Shown: positions 25,641 to 33,458 of the stretch, piece after piece | Numbering within the stretch: the first letter of the stretch is position 1 | How the letters are laid out: each line of letters starts with the position of its first letter | Assembly (NCBI RefSeq): GCF_007595705.1 | Contig: NZ_NISY01000008.1 | Coordinates: 124,001-188,000 of the forward strand | Reading direction: 5' to 3' | DNA: 64,000 nt | DNA from: Streptomyces sp. SAJ15 | GTDB lineage: Bacteria; Actinomycetota; Actinomycetes; Streptomycetales; Streptomycetaceae | The notes under the pieces: model-generated | Told to the model about the DNA's origin: nothing | The model's database searches: none | The model's input: only the letters and a program-made list of their open reading frames with translations | Translations under genes and position numbers: made by a program

Positions 25641-25668
25641 ATAACGAGGACGATGTAATCAAGCTACG
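25641..25668 (-). promoter_or_regulatory. Candidate BldN-type promoter of chpH
   Basis: On the minus strand CGTAGC (25668-25663), a 16-bp spacer and CGTTAT (25646-25641) resemble the BldN sigma consensus (about CGTAAC-N16-CGTTGA) known for chaplin and rodlin genes. The predicted start near 25634 would give a leader of about 40 nt. Confidence 0.6.
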
Positions 25669-25775
25669 AATCCTCCGCGGGCTTCACTCTTTCCGATGAA
25701 CCGGCCGCAATGCGGCAACCGGAGAGTGAATTCGTCGAAGATCTCGTTCTCAGGGCTCAGCGCCGCTTTCCGGCC

Positions 25776-27113
25776 TCAGCAGTGGTCGAGGAAGCGATCG
25801 AGCACCCGCACTCCGAACTTGAGTCCCTCCACCGGCACCCGCTCGTCCACGCCGTGGAACATGCCCGCGAAGTCCAGCTCCGGCGGCAGCTTGAGCGGGG
25901 CGAAGCCGAAGCAACGGATGCCGAGGTCGTCGAAGGACTTGGCGTCGGTGCCACCGGAGAGGCAGTAGGGGACGGCCCGCGCGATCGGGTCCTCGGCCTT
26001 CAGGGCCGTCTGCATGGCCTCCACCAGTGCCCCGTCGAAGCTGGTCTCCAGCGCCTTGTCCGCGTGCACGTCCTCACGTCGCACCCGCGGCCCGAGCAGC
26101 CGGTCCAGGTCGGCCAGGAACTCCTCCTCGTAGCCGGGCAGGAACCTGCCGTCCACATGCGCCGTGGCCTGCCCGGGAATGACGTTGACCTTGTACCCGG
26201 CGCCGAGCATGGTCGGCTGGGCGGTGTTCTGCAGCGTGGCCCCGATGATCTTCGCGATGCCGCCGAGCTTGGCGAGCGTCTCGTCCATGTTCTCCGGGTC
26301 CAGCGGAGTCCCGAGGGCGTCGGAGAGCTCGTCGAGGAAGGACCGCACGGTCTTGGTCACCCGCACCGGGAACCTGTGCCGGCCCACCCGCGCGACCGCC
26401 TCGCTCAGCTCGGTGATCGCGTTGTCCTTGTTGGTCATCGAGCCGTGGCCGGCGGTGCCGTCCACCGTCAGCCGCATCCAGTGCATCCCCTTCTGGGCGG
26501 TTTCCACCAGATACAGCCGCAGCTTCTCGTTCACCGTGAACGAGAAACCGCCGACCTCCCCGATGGCCTCGGTCACCCCCTCGAAGAGATCGGGGTGCCG
26601 GTCGACGAGGTGCCGCGCCCCGTAGACCCCACCCGCCTCCTCGTCCGCCAGGAAGGCCAGCACGATGTCCCGCGGCGGCCTGCGCCCGCTGCGCAGCCGG
26701 TCCCGCACGACCGCCAGCGTCATCGCGTCCATGTCCTTCATGTCGACCGCGCCACGCCCCCAGACGCAGTCGTCGGCGATCTCCCCGGCGAACGGGTGGT
26801 GCGTCCAGTCGTGGGCGTTCGCCGGCACCACGTCCAGGTGCCCGTGGATCAGCAGCGCGGGCCGCGACGGGTCCTCGCCCGCGATCCGCGCCACCGTCGA
26901 CGCCCGCCCCTTGTGCGACTCGAAGATCCGCGGCTCCAGCCCCACCTCGGCCAGCTTCTCGGCCACGTACTCGGCGGCGGCGCGCTCCCCGGGCCCGGAG
27001 TGGTCCCCGTAGTTGCTGGTGTCGATCCGGATCAGCTCGCGGCAGAGATCGACGACCTCGTCCTCACCGCTGACGGCACCGCTCCCAGTCGCGGTCGACA
27101 TCGACTCGCTCAC
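25776..27113 (-). CDS. M20/M25/M40 family metallopeptidase
   Basis: 445 residues. Co-catalytic zinc peptidase/amidohydrolase: LIHGHLDVVPA (metal His and catalytic Asp), WGRGAVDMKDMDA (bridging metal Asp), FLADEEAGG (catalytic Glu and metal Glu), and a dimerisation domain around GTAGHGSMTNKDNA. The C-terminal metal His lies in AGMFHGVDERVP. GTG at 27113 follows GAGGAGG, so the start is well supported. Most likely a cytoplasmic dipeptidase or N-acyl-amino-acid hydrolase; the exact substrate cannot be told from sequence. Confidence 0.92.
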   Translation of the reverse strand: MSESMSTATGSGAVSGEDEVVDLCRELIRIDTSNYGDHSGPGERAAAEYVAEKLAEVGLEPRIFESHKGRASTVARIAGEDPSRPALLIHGHLDVVPANAHDWTHHPFAGEIADDCVWGRGAVDMKDMDAMTLAVVRDRLRSGRRPPRDIVLAFLADEEAGGVYGARHLVDRHPDLFEGVTEAIGEVGGFSFTVNEKLRLYLVETAQKGMHWMRLTVDGTAGHGSMTNKDNAITELSEAVARVGRHRFPVRVTKTVRSFLDELSDALGTPLDPENMDETLAKLGGIAKIIGATLQNTAQPTMLGAGYKVNVIPGQATAHVDGRFLPGYEEEFLADLDRLLGPRVRREDVHADKALETSFDGALVEAMQTALKAEDPIARAVPYCLSGGTDAKSFDDLGIRCFGFAPLKLPPELDFAGMFHGVDERVPVEGLKFGVRVLDRFLDHC

Positions 27114-27346
27114 ACTGCCTCCTCGTCGTTCGCTGCCACCGCGCGACCCCCTTGTCAGCGCCGCTGCCGGCGGGATCCGTCCCCATCCTCCCTCCCCCGC
27201 CCGCCCAGCCCAAGGCGGCAATACCGCCGTCATCCGCCCGCCACATCCACCCCCTCCCGGCCCCGTTCCCGGCGTGATCGAGCACGCCCGGATGTTTGCT
27301 ATTGTTTTCCACGTCGGAGCGGCCAGGGGCCGCACGACAGACACCG

Positions 27347-27431
27347 GTCCGGGTGGCGGAATGGCAGACGCGCTAGCTTGAGGTGCTAGTGCCCTTTATC
27401 GGGCGTGGGGGTTCAAGTCCCCCCTCGGACA
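27347..27431 (+). tRNA. tRNA-Leu (anticodon GAG)
   Basis: 85-nt class II tRNA. Acceptor GTCCGGG (27347-27353) pairs with CTCGGAC (27424-27430); the anticodon stem CTAGC/GCTAG encloses TTGAGGT, giving anticodon GAG for CUC/CUU; a long variable arm with GCCC/GGGC follows, then T-arm GGGGGTTCAAGTCCCCC. The 3' CCA is not encoded. tRNA 3' ends are common integration sites, and foreign-looking genes begin right after it. Confidence 0.95.
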
Positions 27432-27460
27432 CTTACTGGTAGCCCACGGGTTGCTTGAGA

Positions 27461-27500
27461 GTGCTGGTTGAGATCCGTCTCAACCGGCACTTTGTGTTTT
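27461..27500 (+). terminator. Intrinsic terminator after tRNA-Leu
   Basis: GTGCTGGTTGAGA (27461-27473) pairs with TCTCAACCGGCAC (27478-27490) in a 13-bp stem with a 4-nt loop, then TTTGTGTTTT, one of the few U-rich terminators in the window. Confidence 0.85.
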
Positions 27501-27731
27501 CCGGAGTCGTAGGAGAGCCGCAGCCCCAGCGATGGTGTCGTCGAGGCGGTGGGGCAGGAAGACCGTCGCGAGCCAGTCGCCCAGCAGCGACTCGCGCTTG
27601 TGCTGACGATTCCAGACCTGGCGTCCGGTGTAGCGGGGGTTGGCCAGGATCGCGCGGACGCTGCTCTTGGACCAGGCGATCCCGTCGCGGAGCCCTTGTT
27701 CATGCCCATCACATCCGAAACAACGGATCAC
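27480..27731 (-). pseudogene. Fragment of a serine recombinase (integrase)
   Basis: In the minus frame, GIAWSKSSVRAILANPRYTG followed by RQVWNRQ is characteristic of the recombinase domain (PF07508-type) of large serine recombinases of actinobacterial elements. Resolvase catalytic domain and zinc ribbon are absent, and sequence after WNRQ no longer matches the family; the frame runs into the tRNA terminator. It is therefore a short relic. Position beside a tRNA gene and ahead of conjugation-type genes suggests a decayed integration event. Confidence 0.65.
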
Positions 27732-27892
27732 GTGCGGAAAGCGGATGGCTTCTTACTCCTTGTGACTCCTGACGGCTGGCAGACTCGGGGCGCGGCTGTT
27801 GCGGCCGAGTGAAGTGGTGGGCGTGTGCCTGCCGTGGTCGTTCCGGAGGTCTGCCGGTTGCGGTCGGCTGCCTCGCTGAGGAAGGGGAATCT

Positions 27893-29278
27893 GTGCGGGT
27901 GAGAAGGGCCGCGAGTGCGGTCTTGGTGGCGGGGCTCCTCGCAGGGTGTGGTGGTGGCGGGTCGGACGACGACCGCGGGCCGGAACGGCGGCCGGCCCCC
28001 AAGGAGAAGAACACGCAGAAGCCGCTGTCCAAGCTGAGCGTGCCGTCGACCTACGACAGCGCCAAGGGCTGGGAGGAAACGCTGAACTGGGTGCCTCGTC
28101 CTACGCGGTCCATACCGGTGACCATGGCGCCGAAGGCGAACGCTGTGGCATACCTGAACGTCGCCTCCAGCGGCTACACGGTCCACGTGCGGGACGCGGA
28201 CACGGGGGCGGTCCGTTGGATCAGTCAGCCCTGGAACGCCCCGCTTCCGCAGGACGTCTCGACTTCGAAGCCAGCGCGCATCCCGGACCTCGCGATGGTC
28301 AGCCAGGGCGGTGAGGAGTACATCGTGGCGTGGGGGCACGGTGTGAGCGGAACGGACGCCCTCCACAACGGCAGGGAGGTCGTGGAGCTGGCCATCTACC
28401 CGGTCAAGACCACCGGGAAGGCGGTCAAACCGCTGCACGAGGTCTCCGTACCCGTTTCCGTTGGGAGGGACATCCTGGATGTCCGGGGCACCGCGAACGG
28501 CTTGCTCATCACCTGGGGCGAGGGGCTCACGCTGCGCACCCACGGCGCGTCCGTGGACATGGCCACGGGTCGTGTCGCCCGATATACGAAGGTCGACGAA
28601 CTGCTGCCGCAGTGCGAGGACACCTGGTGCGTCGGGGCCGACGTCGTGGGGGTCACCGATCGGGGGCCCGTGGTTCGCCTGCCGGCGGGCGGATTCGGAG
28701 TCCCCGACAGGTGGTTCAGCAAGGACGTCGCTCCCCGGGGCGCGCTGAACGCCAAGACGACGATGGGCGGCTGGACGGGAAAGGTGGAGGCCGCGACCTA
28801 CAAGAGTCTCGTCGCCGTATGGCGGACGGAGGGCGGTGACCCGATCTGGGCCGTGCACGACGCCGCCACGGGCAAGGTCCTGGCTTCGACCAAGTGCTCC
28901 ACGGAAACCCTGAGGCCCGACGAGGACCGGCCCGCCTACCCGGCGGTGACCTCCATGAACGGCCGGTACCTGGTCGCCGGGCCCCTGGCCTTCGACGTGC
29001 AGAAGGGGACCGGGCAGTGCCTCGCGGGCGACGGCGACCGCAAGACCGTGCTCCTGGCCTCCGTGCAGGACGATGGCACGGCCTATGGAACCGTCGCGAA
29101 CGACGACCTCGATGACATCGCGCAGACGGCCAAGGCGCAGGTCCCTGTCGAGACCGGGGTTCCGACCGCCCTGAGTGTGGACACCGAAGTCCCCCTCGGC
29201 CCGCTCAAGAACAGCGCGGTCTTCCTCACCAGGGACGACAGCGACTTCCTGCGCATCTCCGTCCTACGGCGCCGCTGA
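27893..29278 (+). CDS. Lipoprotein, beta-propeller-like, unknown function
   Basis: 461 residues from GTG 27893, which follows GAGGAAGGGG. The first 18 residues form a lipoprotein signal with lipobox LLAGC, then a charged linker. The remainder contains repeated WD/PQQ-like strands such as VHVRDADTGAVRWISQPW and AVHDAATGKVLAST, so a PQQ-type beta-propeller outside the membrane is likely. No catalytic motif seen. First plus-strand gene after the recombinase relic, and separated from the minus-strand genes by a strong hairpin. Possibly a surface component of the T4SS-like system, but that is only from position. Confidence 0.75.
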   Translation: MRVRRAASAVLVAGLLAGCGGGGSDDDRGPERRPAPKEKNTQKPLSKLSVPSTYDSAKGWEETLNWVPRPTRSIPVTMAPKANAVAYLNVASSGYTVHVRDADTGAVRWISQPWNAPLPQDVSTSKPARIPDLAMVSQGGEEYIVAWGHGVSGTDALHNGREVVELAIYPVKTTGKAVKPLHEVSVPVSVGRDILDVRGTANGLLITWGEGLTLRTHGASVDMATGRVARYTKVDELLPQCEDTWCVGADVVGVTDRGPVVRLPAGGFGVPDRWFSKDVAPRGALNAKTTMGGWTGKVEAATYKSLVAVWRTEGGDPIWAVHDAATGKVLASTKCSTETLRPDEDRPAYPAVTSMNGRYLVAGPLAFDVQKGTGQCLAGDGDRKTVLLASVQDDGTAYGTVANDDLDDIAQTAKAQVPVETGVPTALSVDTEVPLGPLKNSAVFLTRDDSDFLRISVLRRR

Positions 29279-29298
29279 GCACGACTGCGCGTCGTCGA

Positions 29299-29325
29299 GC
29301 GTCCCCCGTCTTCGGCGGGGGACGC
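29299..29325. terminator. Bidirectional hairpin with TTCG-containing loop
   Basis: GCGTCCCCCG (29299-29308) and CGGGGGACGC (29316-29325), 7-nt loop TCTTCGG, between convergent genes ending at 29278 and 29352. Confidence 0.8.
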
Positions 29326-29351
29326 CGCACGTCACAGGCTTCTCCGCAGGG

Positions 29352-30002
29352 TCAGCCGGGAGCAGTGCGCAGCTTGTCCAGAACGGAGCGGACGTGCCGG
29401 TAGATGCGGTGCTCCTCGCCGGTCACAGCCGCCAGCATGGTCAGCAGCTCCGGCCCGAGGGCCAGCGCGTCCTGGGGGGCGGTGATGCTCGTCCAGGTGT
29501 GGACGGCGCGGCGGGCCGAGTCCTGCGTGAGCTTGTGTGCCGCGCCCCATGCGGCGGCCTGGAGACCGGTGGTGTGCAGGTACCAGCGGGTGGCGACACC
29601 GGCCTCCCCTCCAAGGTGGGCCAGATGGGCACGCAGCTCGCGCACGTTGATGGTGTGCGTGTGCGTCGGGCCGTATCGAGTGGAGATCTCCTGGTCGAGT
29701 CGCTCGGCTTCCGCACTGGCGGCGGCGAGGCGCTGGTGGTCGTCAGGGGCGGCGAAGGCCGCGGTGATGGACGCTATCCGCTCGCGGTACTCCTCGGGAG
29801 GCGGGGCCGGCTTCGCCTCCCGCGTGCCCGGCTCCGGCTGCGCCGGCCCCGTGGAGGGCGGCGCGACAGGCGGGTGGGGGCGCTCCGCCACGAGCTGCAT
29901 GCCGTGGGGTTCTGCCGGCTGGGCGGTCTCCGCGGGCCGGCCGTTGGTCCAGAACCGGGGCGTGACGGTGCCCCACGGGGCGAAGCGTTCGTCGTCGTGC
30001 AC
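29352..30002 (-). CDS. Unrecognised protein, partner of the lytic enzyme gene
   Basis: 216 residues from GTG 30002 with a GAGG ribosome site. Residues 1-70 are Pro/Ala-rich and probably disordered; residues 70-216 are helical (ERIASITAAFAAPDDHQRLA, RELRAHLAHLGGEAGVATRW), resembling helical-repeat folds. No signal peptide or membrane helix, so cytoplasmic. It starts 18 bp after the stop of the VirB1/CwlT-like gene and is probably co-transcribed. No family recognised. Confidence 0.65.
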   Translation of the reverse strand: MHDDERFAPWGTVTPRFWTNGRPAETAQPAEPHGMQLVAERPHPPVAPPSTGPAQPEPGTREAKPAPPPEEYRERIASITAAFAAPDDHQRLAAASAEAERLDQEISTRYGPTHTHTINVRELRAHLAHLGGEAGVATRWYLHTTGLQAAAWGAAHKLTQDSARRAVHTWTSITAPQDALALGPELLTMLAAVTGEEHRIYRHVRSVLDKLRTAPG

Positions 30003-30020
30003 TGCTACCTCGCGTGATGT

Positions 30021-31064
30021 TCAGATGCCCACGCCGTGTCGGCGCAGGTAGGCGACCGGATCGACGTCGGAGCCGTAGGCGGGACCGGTGCGGACCTCCA
30101 TGTGCAGGTGGGGGCCGCTCACGTTGCCTGTTGCTCCGGACAGGCCGATCAGGTCTCCGCCTTTGAGTTTCTGGCCCTTGGAGACCTTCAAGGAGGACAG
30201 GTGGGCGTACTGGCTGTACATGCCGTCGCCGTGCTTGATGATCACTTGGTTCCCGTAGGGCCCTCCGGGCCCCGCGGATAGGACCGTCCCCGGCCCCGCG
30301 GCCTTGATGGGGGTGCCGACGGGCACGGCGAAGTCGATGCCGGTGTGGTAGCCGCTGGACCACATGGGGCCCGCCTGGTGGTAGGGGGTGCCGAGGGTGG
30401 CCTTGACCGGCAGCGTCCAGCCGGAGGTGGAGGTGGGGCCGTCGGGGGCGGACAGCTTGGCCACGTTCCCCATGATGATCTTGACGTAGTTGTAGGTCTC
30501 GCCGCCTGCGAACGACTTCGGGGGCACGCCGCGGTACTGGTCGACGCGGCCCCAGCCGGCGTTGTAGCCCGCCAGGGCGAGTTCTATCGAGGAACCGTTG
30601 TAGTCCGAGTGCTTCTTGGCGGTCTTCACCAACTTGCACATCATGCGGCCCTGCGAGGGGATGGCGTCCTCGGGGTCCCAGACCGAGGCTTTACCGTCCC
30701 CGTTCGCGTCGAAGCCTTCTACAGCCCAGGTGGCGGGGATGAACTGGGCTATTCCCTGCGCTCCCGCAGGGGAGCCCGCACGCGGGTTGAATCCGGATTC
30801 CTGCATCAGCTGAGCCGCCAGGACAGCCGCCGGAAGGCCCGCGTCGCAGTCCGCCGCGGCCTTCTCGATGATGCCCGCGTATTGGGCGGGCACGGCTCCC
30901 TCGCCGATCCTGAGTGCCCCCGAGGTCAGCTCGGTGGCGTCTCCTCCACCTCCCCCTTCCTCGTCTTCGGCGGGAACGAGGAGGAGCACGAGGGCCAAGC
31001 CCAGCGCGACCGGGCTCATCACGAAGGCGGCGGCCCCTATCTTCAGCCCCCGTTTGATACGCAA
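30021..31064 (-). CDS. Two-domain wall hydrolase: lytic transglycosylase plus M23 endopeptidase (VirB1/CwlT-like)
   Basis: 347 residues. TTG start at 31064 is favoured because GGGGGACC lies upstream and the frame then begins with a proper N-terminal anchor (FVMSPVALGLALVLLLVP). Residues ~70-200 are a soluble lytic transglycosylase domain: AQLMQESGFNPRAGS holds the catalytic Glu, then GAQGIAQFIPATW and ALAGYNAGWGRV. Residues ~230-345 are an M23 peptidase with HTGIDFAVPVG, HGDGMYSQYAHL and GPHLHMEV (zinc ligands). In Gram-positive conjugation systems a bifunctional hydrolase of this design opens the wall for the secretion channel. Divergent from the rest of the machine. Confidence 0.9.
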   Translation of the reverse strand: MRIKRGLKIGAAAFVMSPVALGLALVLLLVPAEDEEGGGGGDATELTSGALRIGEGAVPAQYAGIIEKAAADCDAGLPAAVLAAQLMQESGFNPRAGSPAGAQGIAQFIPATWAVEGFDANGDGKASVWDPEDAIPSQGRMMCKLVKTAKKHSDYNGSSIELALAGYNAGWGRVDQYRGVPPKSFAGGETYNYVKIIMGNVAKLSAPDGPTSTSGWTLPVKATLGTPYHQAGPMWSSGYHTGIDFAVPVGTPIKAAGPGTVLSAGPGGPYGNQVIIKHGDGMYSQYAHLSSLKVSKGQKLKGGDLIGLSGATGNVSGPHLHMEVRTGPAYGSDVDPVAYLRRHGVGI

Positions 31065-31407
31065 TCAGGTCCCCCAACCCGTCAGGTGCTTGTCCGCAGC
31101 GCTCTGGCTCATGCGCGCATATACCGCTGGCGCCGCCACTCCGGGGGCTCGGCCAGCACGACGTCACATTCTCGCACCAGACCTTCACCCCCATATCGAC
31201 ACGCCCCGGCCCCGCACCAGCAGAAAGGGACACACCAGAGGGGGCATTCCGCCACCAACGCGGCTGATTTACCGTCAAATACACACCGCCATTCGCACTT
31301 TGCGTGATCCCCGCCACACGGAGAAGTGCCCCTGAGACGGTATTAGACTTTCGGCCGGGCACGTGCATGTGGCAACTTGCCCGAGGAAGTGCTATTTCGG
31401 GGGAGCG
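31065..31407. other. Divergent control region of the T4SS-like genes
   Basis: 343 bp between the leftward hydrolase operon and the rightward main operon. It is distinctly less GC-rich than its surroundings (31260-31360). I see no gene and no convincing -35/-10 pair, though GGTATTAGACT (31339-31349) could hold a -10 for the rightward operon. Confidence 0.5.
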
Positions 31408-32304
31408 TTGGCCAAGAAGGTGCAACGTGCTGTGGAGGCGATGCCCGCACACGCGCGTCTGGTCGTCCCGGTGATGGGACCGGGAGGAGGATCCGGCCGG
31501 TCCGTGATCTCGGGCCTGCTGGCCTGCGCGCTGGCTTCGGCAGGATCGACGGTGGTACTCGATACCAGCGCCCGGCTGACATCGCCGTGGCCGTCCTGGG
31601 CGGACGAGCCGGGCGCCGGCCTGGTATCGGTTCCGGCTGACCAGCCACTCACCCGCCGTCAGGTGCATGCCGCGGGCTCCGTCTTCCGGGGCCCTGACGG
31701 CAGGTGCTGGCAGGTGCTGACCGACCACCAGGACTGGAACGCTCCCCCGCTCGACCTTCCCGCGGAGCCGGACGCCTGGTACCAACTGGCCGCCATCGGC
31801 GGCTGGCAGGCCGTGGTGGCCGACACCGACCATCCCCTGACGCACGACGTCGTCACGGCGCGGTGCGAGGGTCGCCGCGGTGTCACCGCGGCGTGGTGCG
31901 CGGTGCCGTTCTCCGTGCCGGTCGTGTGCGCGCCGGCCACCGGCCCGGGAGCCCAGGCGCTTCAGACGGCGGTCATGGCGGCGGGAGCGGAAGGGTTGCC
32001 GGTCCAGCGGATGGTCGTCGCCCTGACGGCGACCAGCGACGGCCGTCTTCCCGCTCCCGTGCAGGCCGCCGTCGCGATGCTGCGCGACCGGGTCGGGGCC
32101 GTGGTCACGATCCCCTTCGACCCGCACATCCGCACGCACGGACTCGCGCAGGCGACCCGACTCAAGGCCCGGACCCTCCAGGCGGGGGCCGAGCTTGTGC
32201 GGTCGGTCCTCGCCTCCGTCCACGCCACGTGGGGAGAACCGCTTCCCCCCGCGCCGGTCCCCGCTCCCCTCCCTGCCGTTCCGCACCCCCCGCACACCGT
32301 CTAG
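31408..32304 (+). CDS. MinD/ParA-like protein with lysine-less P-loop
   Basis: About 298 residues if TTG 31408 is the start; GTG 31420 or ATG 31441 are alternatives, none with ideal ribosome-site spacing. LVVPVMGPGGGSGRSVISGL resembles the Walker A of SIMIBI ATPases, but both usual lysines are replaced (GGSGRS). VVLDTSARL and VVADTDHPL follow at Walker A' and B positions. No membrane helix. First gene of the rightward T4SS-like operon; similar deviant ATPase-like proteins accompany actinobacterial secretion loci. May bind nucleotide weakly or not at all; role inferred as assembly or polar positioning. Confidence 0.65.
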   Translation: MAKKVQRAVEAMPAHARLVVPVMGPGGGSGRSVISGLLACALASAGSTVVLDTSARLTSPWPSWADEPGAGLVSVPADQPLTRRQVHAAGSVFRGPDGRCWQVLTDHQDWNAPPLDLPAEPDAWYQLAAIGGWQAVVADTDHPLTHDVVTARCEGRRGVTAAWCAVPFSVPVVCAPATGPGAQALQTAVMAAGAEGLPVQRMVVALTATSDGRLPAPVQAAVAMLRDRVGAVVTIPFDPHIRTHGLAQATRLKARTLQAGAELVRSVLASVHATWGEPLPPAPVPAPLPAVPHPPHTV

Positions 32305-32335
32305 TCCCACCTATCTCAGCAAGAGGTAAGCGCTC

Positions 32336-32677
32336 ATGAGTCAGCTGCTGCATGTCCTGAACAGCCTGGGTGATGTCGTTCTCGCCGACGGCGACGATCC
32401 GTCGAAGGAGCCTGTCGTACCCAAGTACGAACCGTCGCTCCCCGGTGAACTCAAGGGCCCCACAGAGCAGATCCTGAGCTGGACTGCGGGCGGCGGCCTG
32501 GCCCTGGCCACCCTGGGTGGGTTGGTGGGCTGGGCCTGCGTGGCGATCGGGCAGAACACCGAGCGCGGAACCCTGGCGGCGCGCGGCAAGCAGGGCATCC
32601 TGTGGAGCCTCATAGCCGGTCTGGGCATCGGCGTCACCAGCGGCCTCGTGCTCGCCTTCTACAACATGACTCAGTGA
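32336..32677 (+). CDS. Small two-helix membrane protein (VirB2-position)
   Basis: 113 residues. After a 45-residue hydrophilic N terminus, two hydrophobic helices (ILSWTAGGGLALATLGGLVG and WSLIAGLGIGVTSGLVLAF) flank a basic loop (ERGTLAARGKQG), the topology of VirB2/TrbC pilins and of small components in Gram-positive T4SS operons. ATG follows AGAGG. Gene order, just before a VirB8-like and a VirB6-like gene, supports a structural role. No sequence-level match claimed. Confidence 0.65.
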   Translation: MSQLLHVLNSLGDVVLADGDDPSKEPVVPKYEPSLPGELKGPTEQILSWTAGGGLALATLGGLVGWACVAIGQNTERGTLAARGKQGILWSLIAGLGIGVTSGLVLAFYNMTQ

Positions 32678-32687
32678 GGCGGCTGAC

Positions 32688-33458
32688 ATGGACTACAACG
32701 GCAAAGCGCGCGCGGCACGACTGAGGCTGCTGCTGATCGGAGCCCTCTCGGGGGCCGTGCTGGTGGGTGGCGGAGTGTGGGCCGTCAGCAGCCTGGGAGG
32801 CGACGAGCCGAAGGCGGGCCCGACCGCCAAGCCGACGACTACCTCGAAGCAGACCAGCCGGCCCCCCAGCTCAGGCGACGACGAGACGGAGTTGACACCC
32901 GGGACCGTCAAGCCTTTTACACCGCTCAAGCCTCGCTCGAACAAGGCGGGCATTGGGACCGGGTTCGAGCACTCCAGCTGGGGCGGCGAGTCCGCAGCCA
33001 TCACCTACGCGCAGGACCTGGACATCATCGACGACATCACCGCGCGGAAGCAGTTGGAGGCCATCACCTCACGCGACTCTCGGCCATCCATCGACCGCCG
33101 CGTCTCCGACGTCCGCGCGCTCCGAGAAGCGGCGGGCTTGTCACCCTCGGGCGGAGCGCCTGACGGCGTCACTTTCACCACAGTCGTCAAAGCGGCACGT
33201 GCAACGAGCTTGGACGACAAGGGTGACTTGTTGGAAGTGTGGATGGTGTTGGACCGTTACGCCACTACGCGGGGTAAGGGAGGGGACGACGACCCACTGA
33301 AAGACCAGTTGGACTGCTTCATCGTCAAGTGGGAGGACGGCGATTGGAAACTGGTCGACGAGTCGCGGTATGTCAGCCCGGAAAGTGCTCCAGGTGCCTA
33401 CGACCGCAACAGCACAGCTTCCTACGACGATGGCTGGCGGGAGGTCGTGAGTGCATAG
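32688..33458 (+). CDS. Bitopic membrane protein, VirB8/TcpC-like
   Basis: 256 residues. Short basic cytoplasmic N terminus, one membrane helix at ~12-34 (LLLIGALSGAVLVGGGVWAV), a Thr/Pro/Ser linker, and an extracellular domain of ~170 residues. Its end, LLEVWMVLDRYA then DCFIVKWEDGDWKLVDES, looks like the NTF2-like fold of VirB8/TcpC channel proteins. Begins 10 bp after the previous stop and ends 8 bp inside the next gene, so the operon is translationally coupled. Assignment is by topology, domain shape and order. Confidence 0.65.
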   Translation: MDYNGKARAARLRLLLIGALSGAVLVGGGVWAVSSLGGDEPKAGPTAKPTTTSKQTSRPPSSGDDETELTPGTVKPFTPLKPRSNKAGIGTGFEHSSWGGESAAITYAQDLDIIDDITARKQLEAITSRDSRPSIDRRVSDVRALREAAGLSPSGGAPDGVTFTTVVKAARATSLDDKGDLLEVWMVLDRYATTRGKGGDDDPLKDQLDCFIVKWEDGDWKLVDESRYVSPESAPGAYDRNSTASYDDGWREVVSA

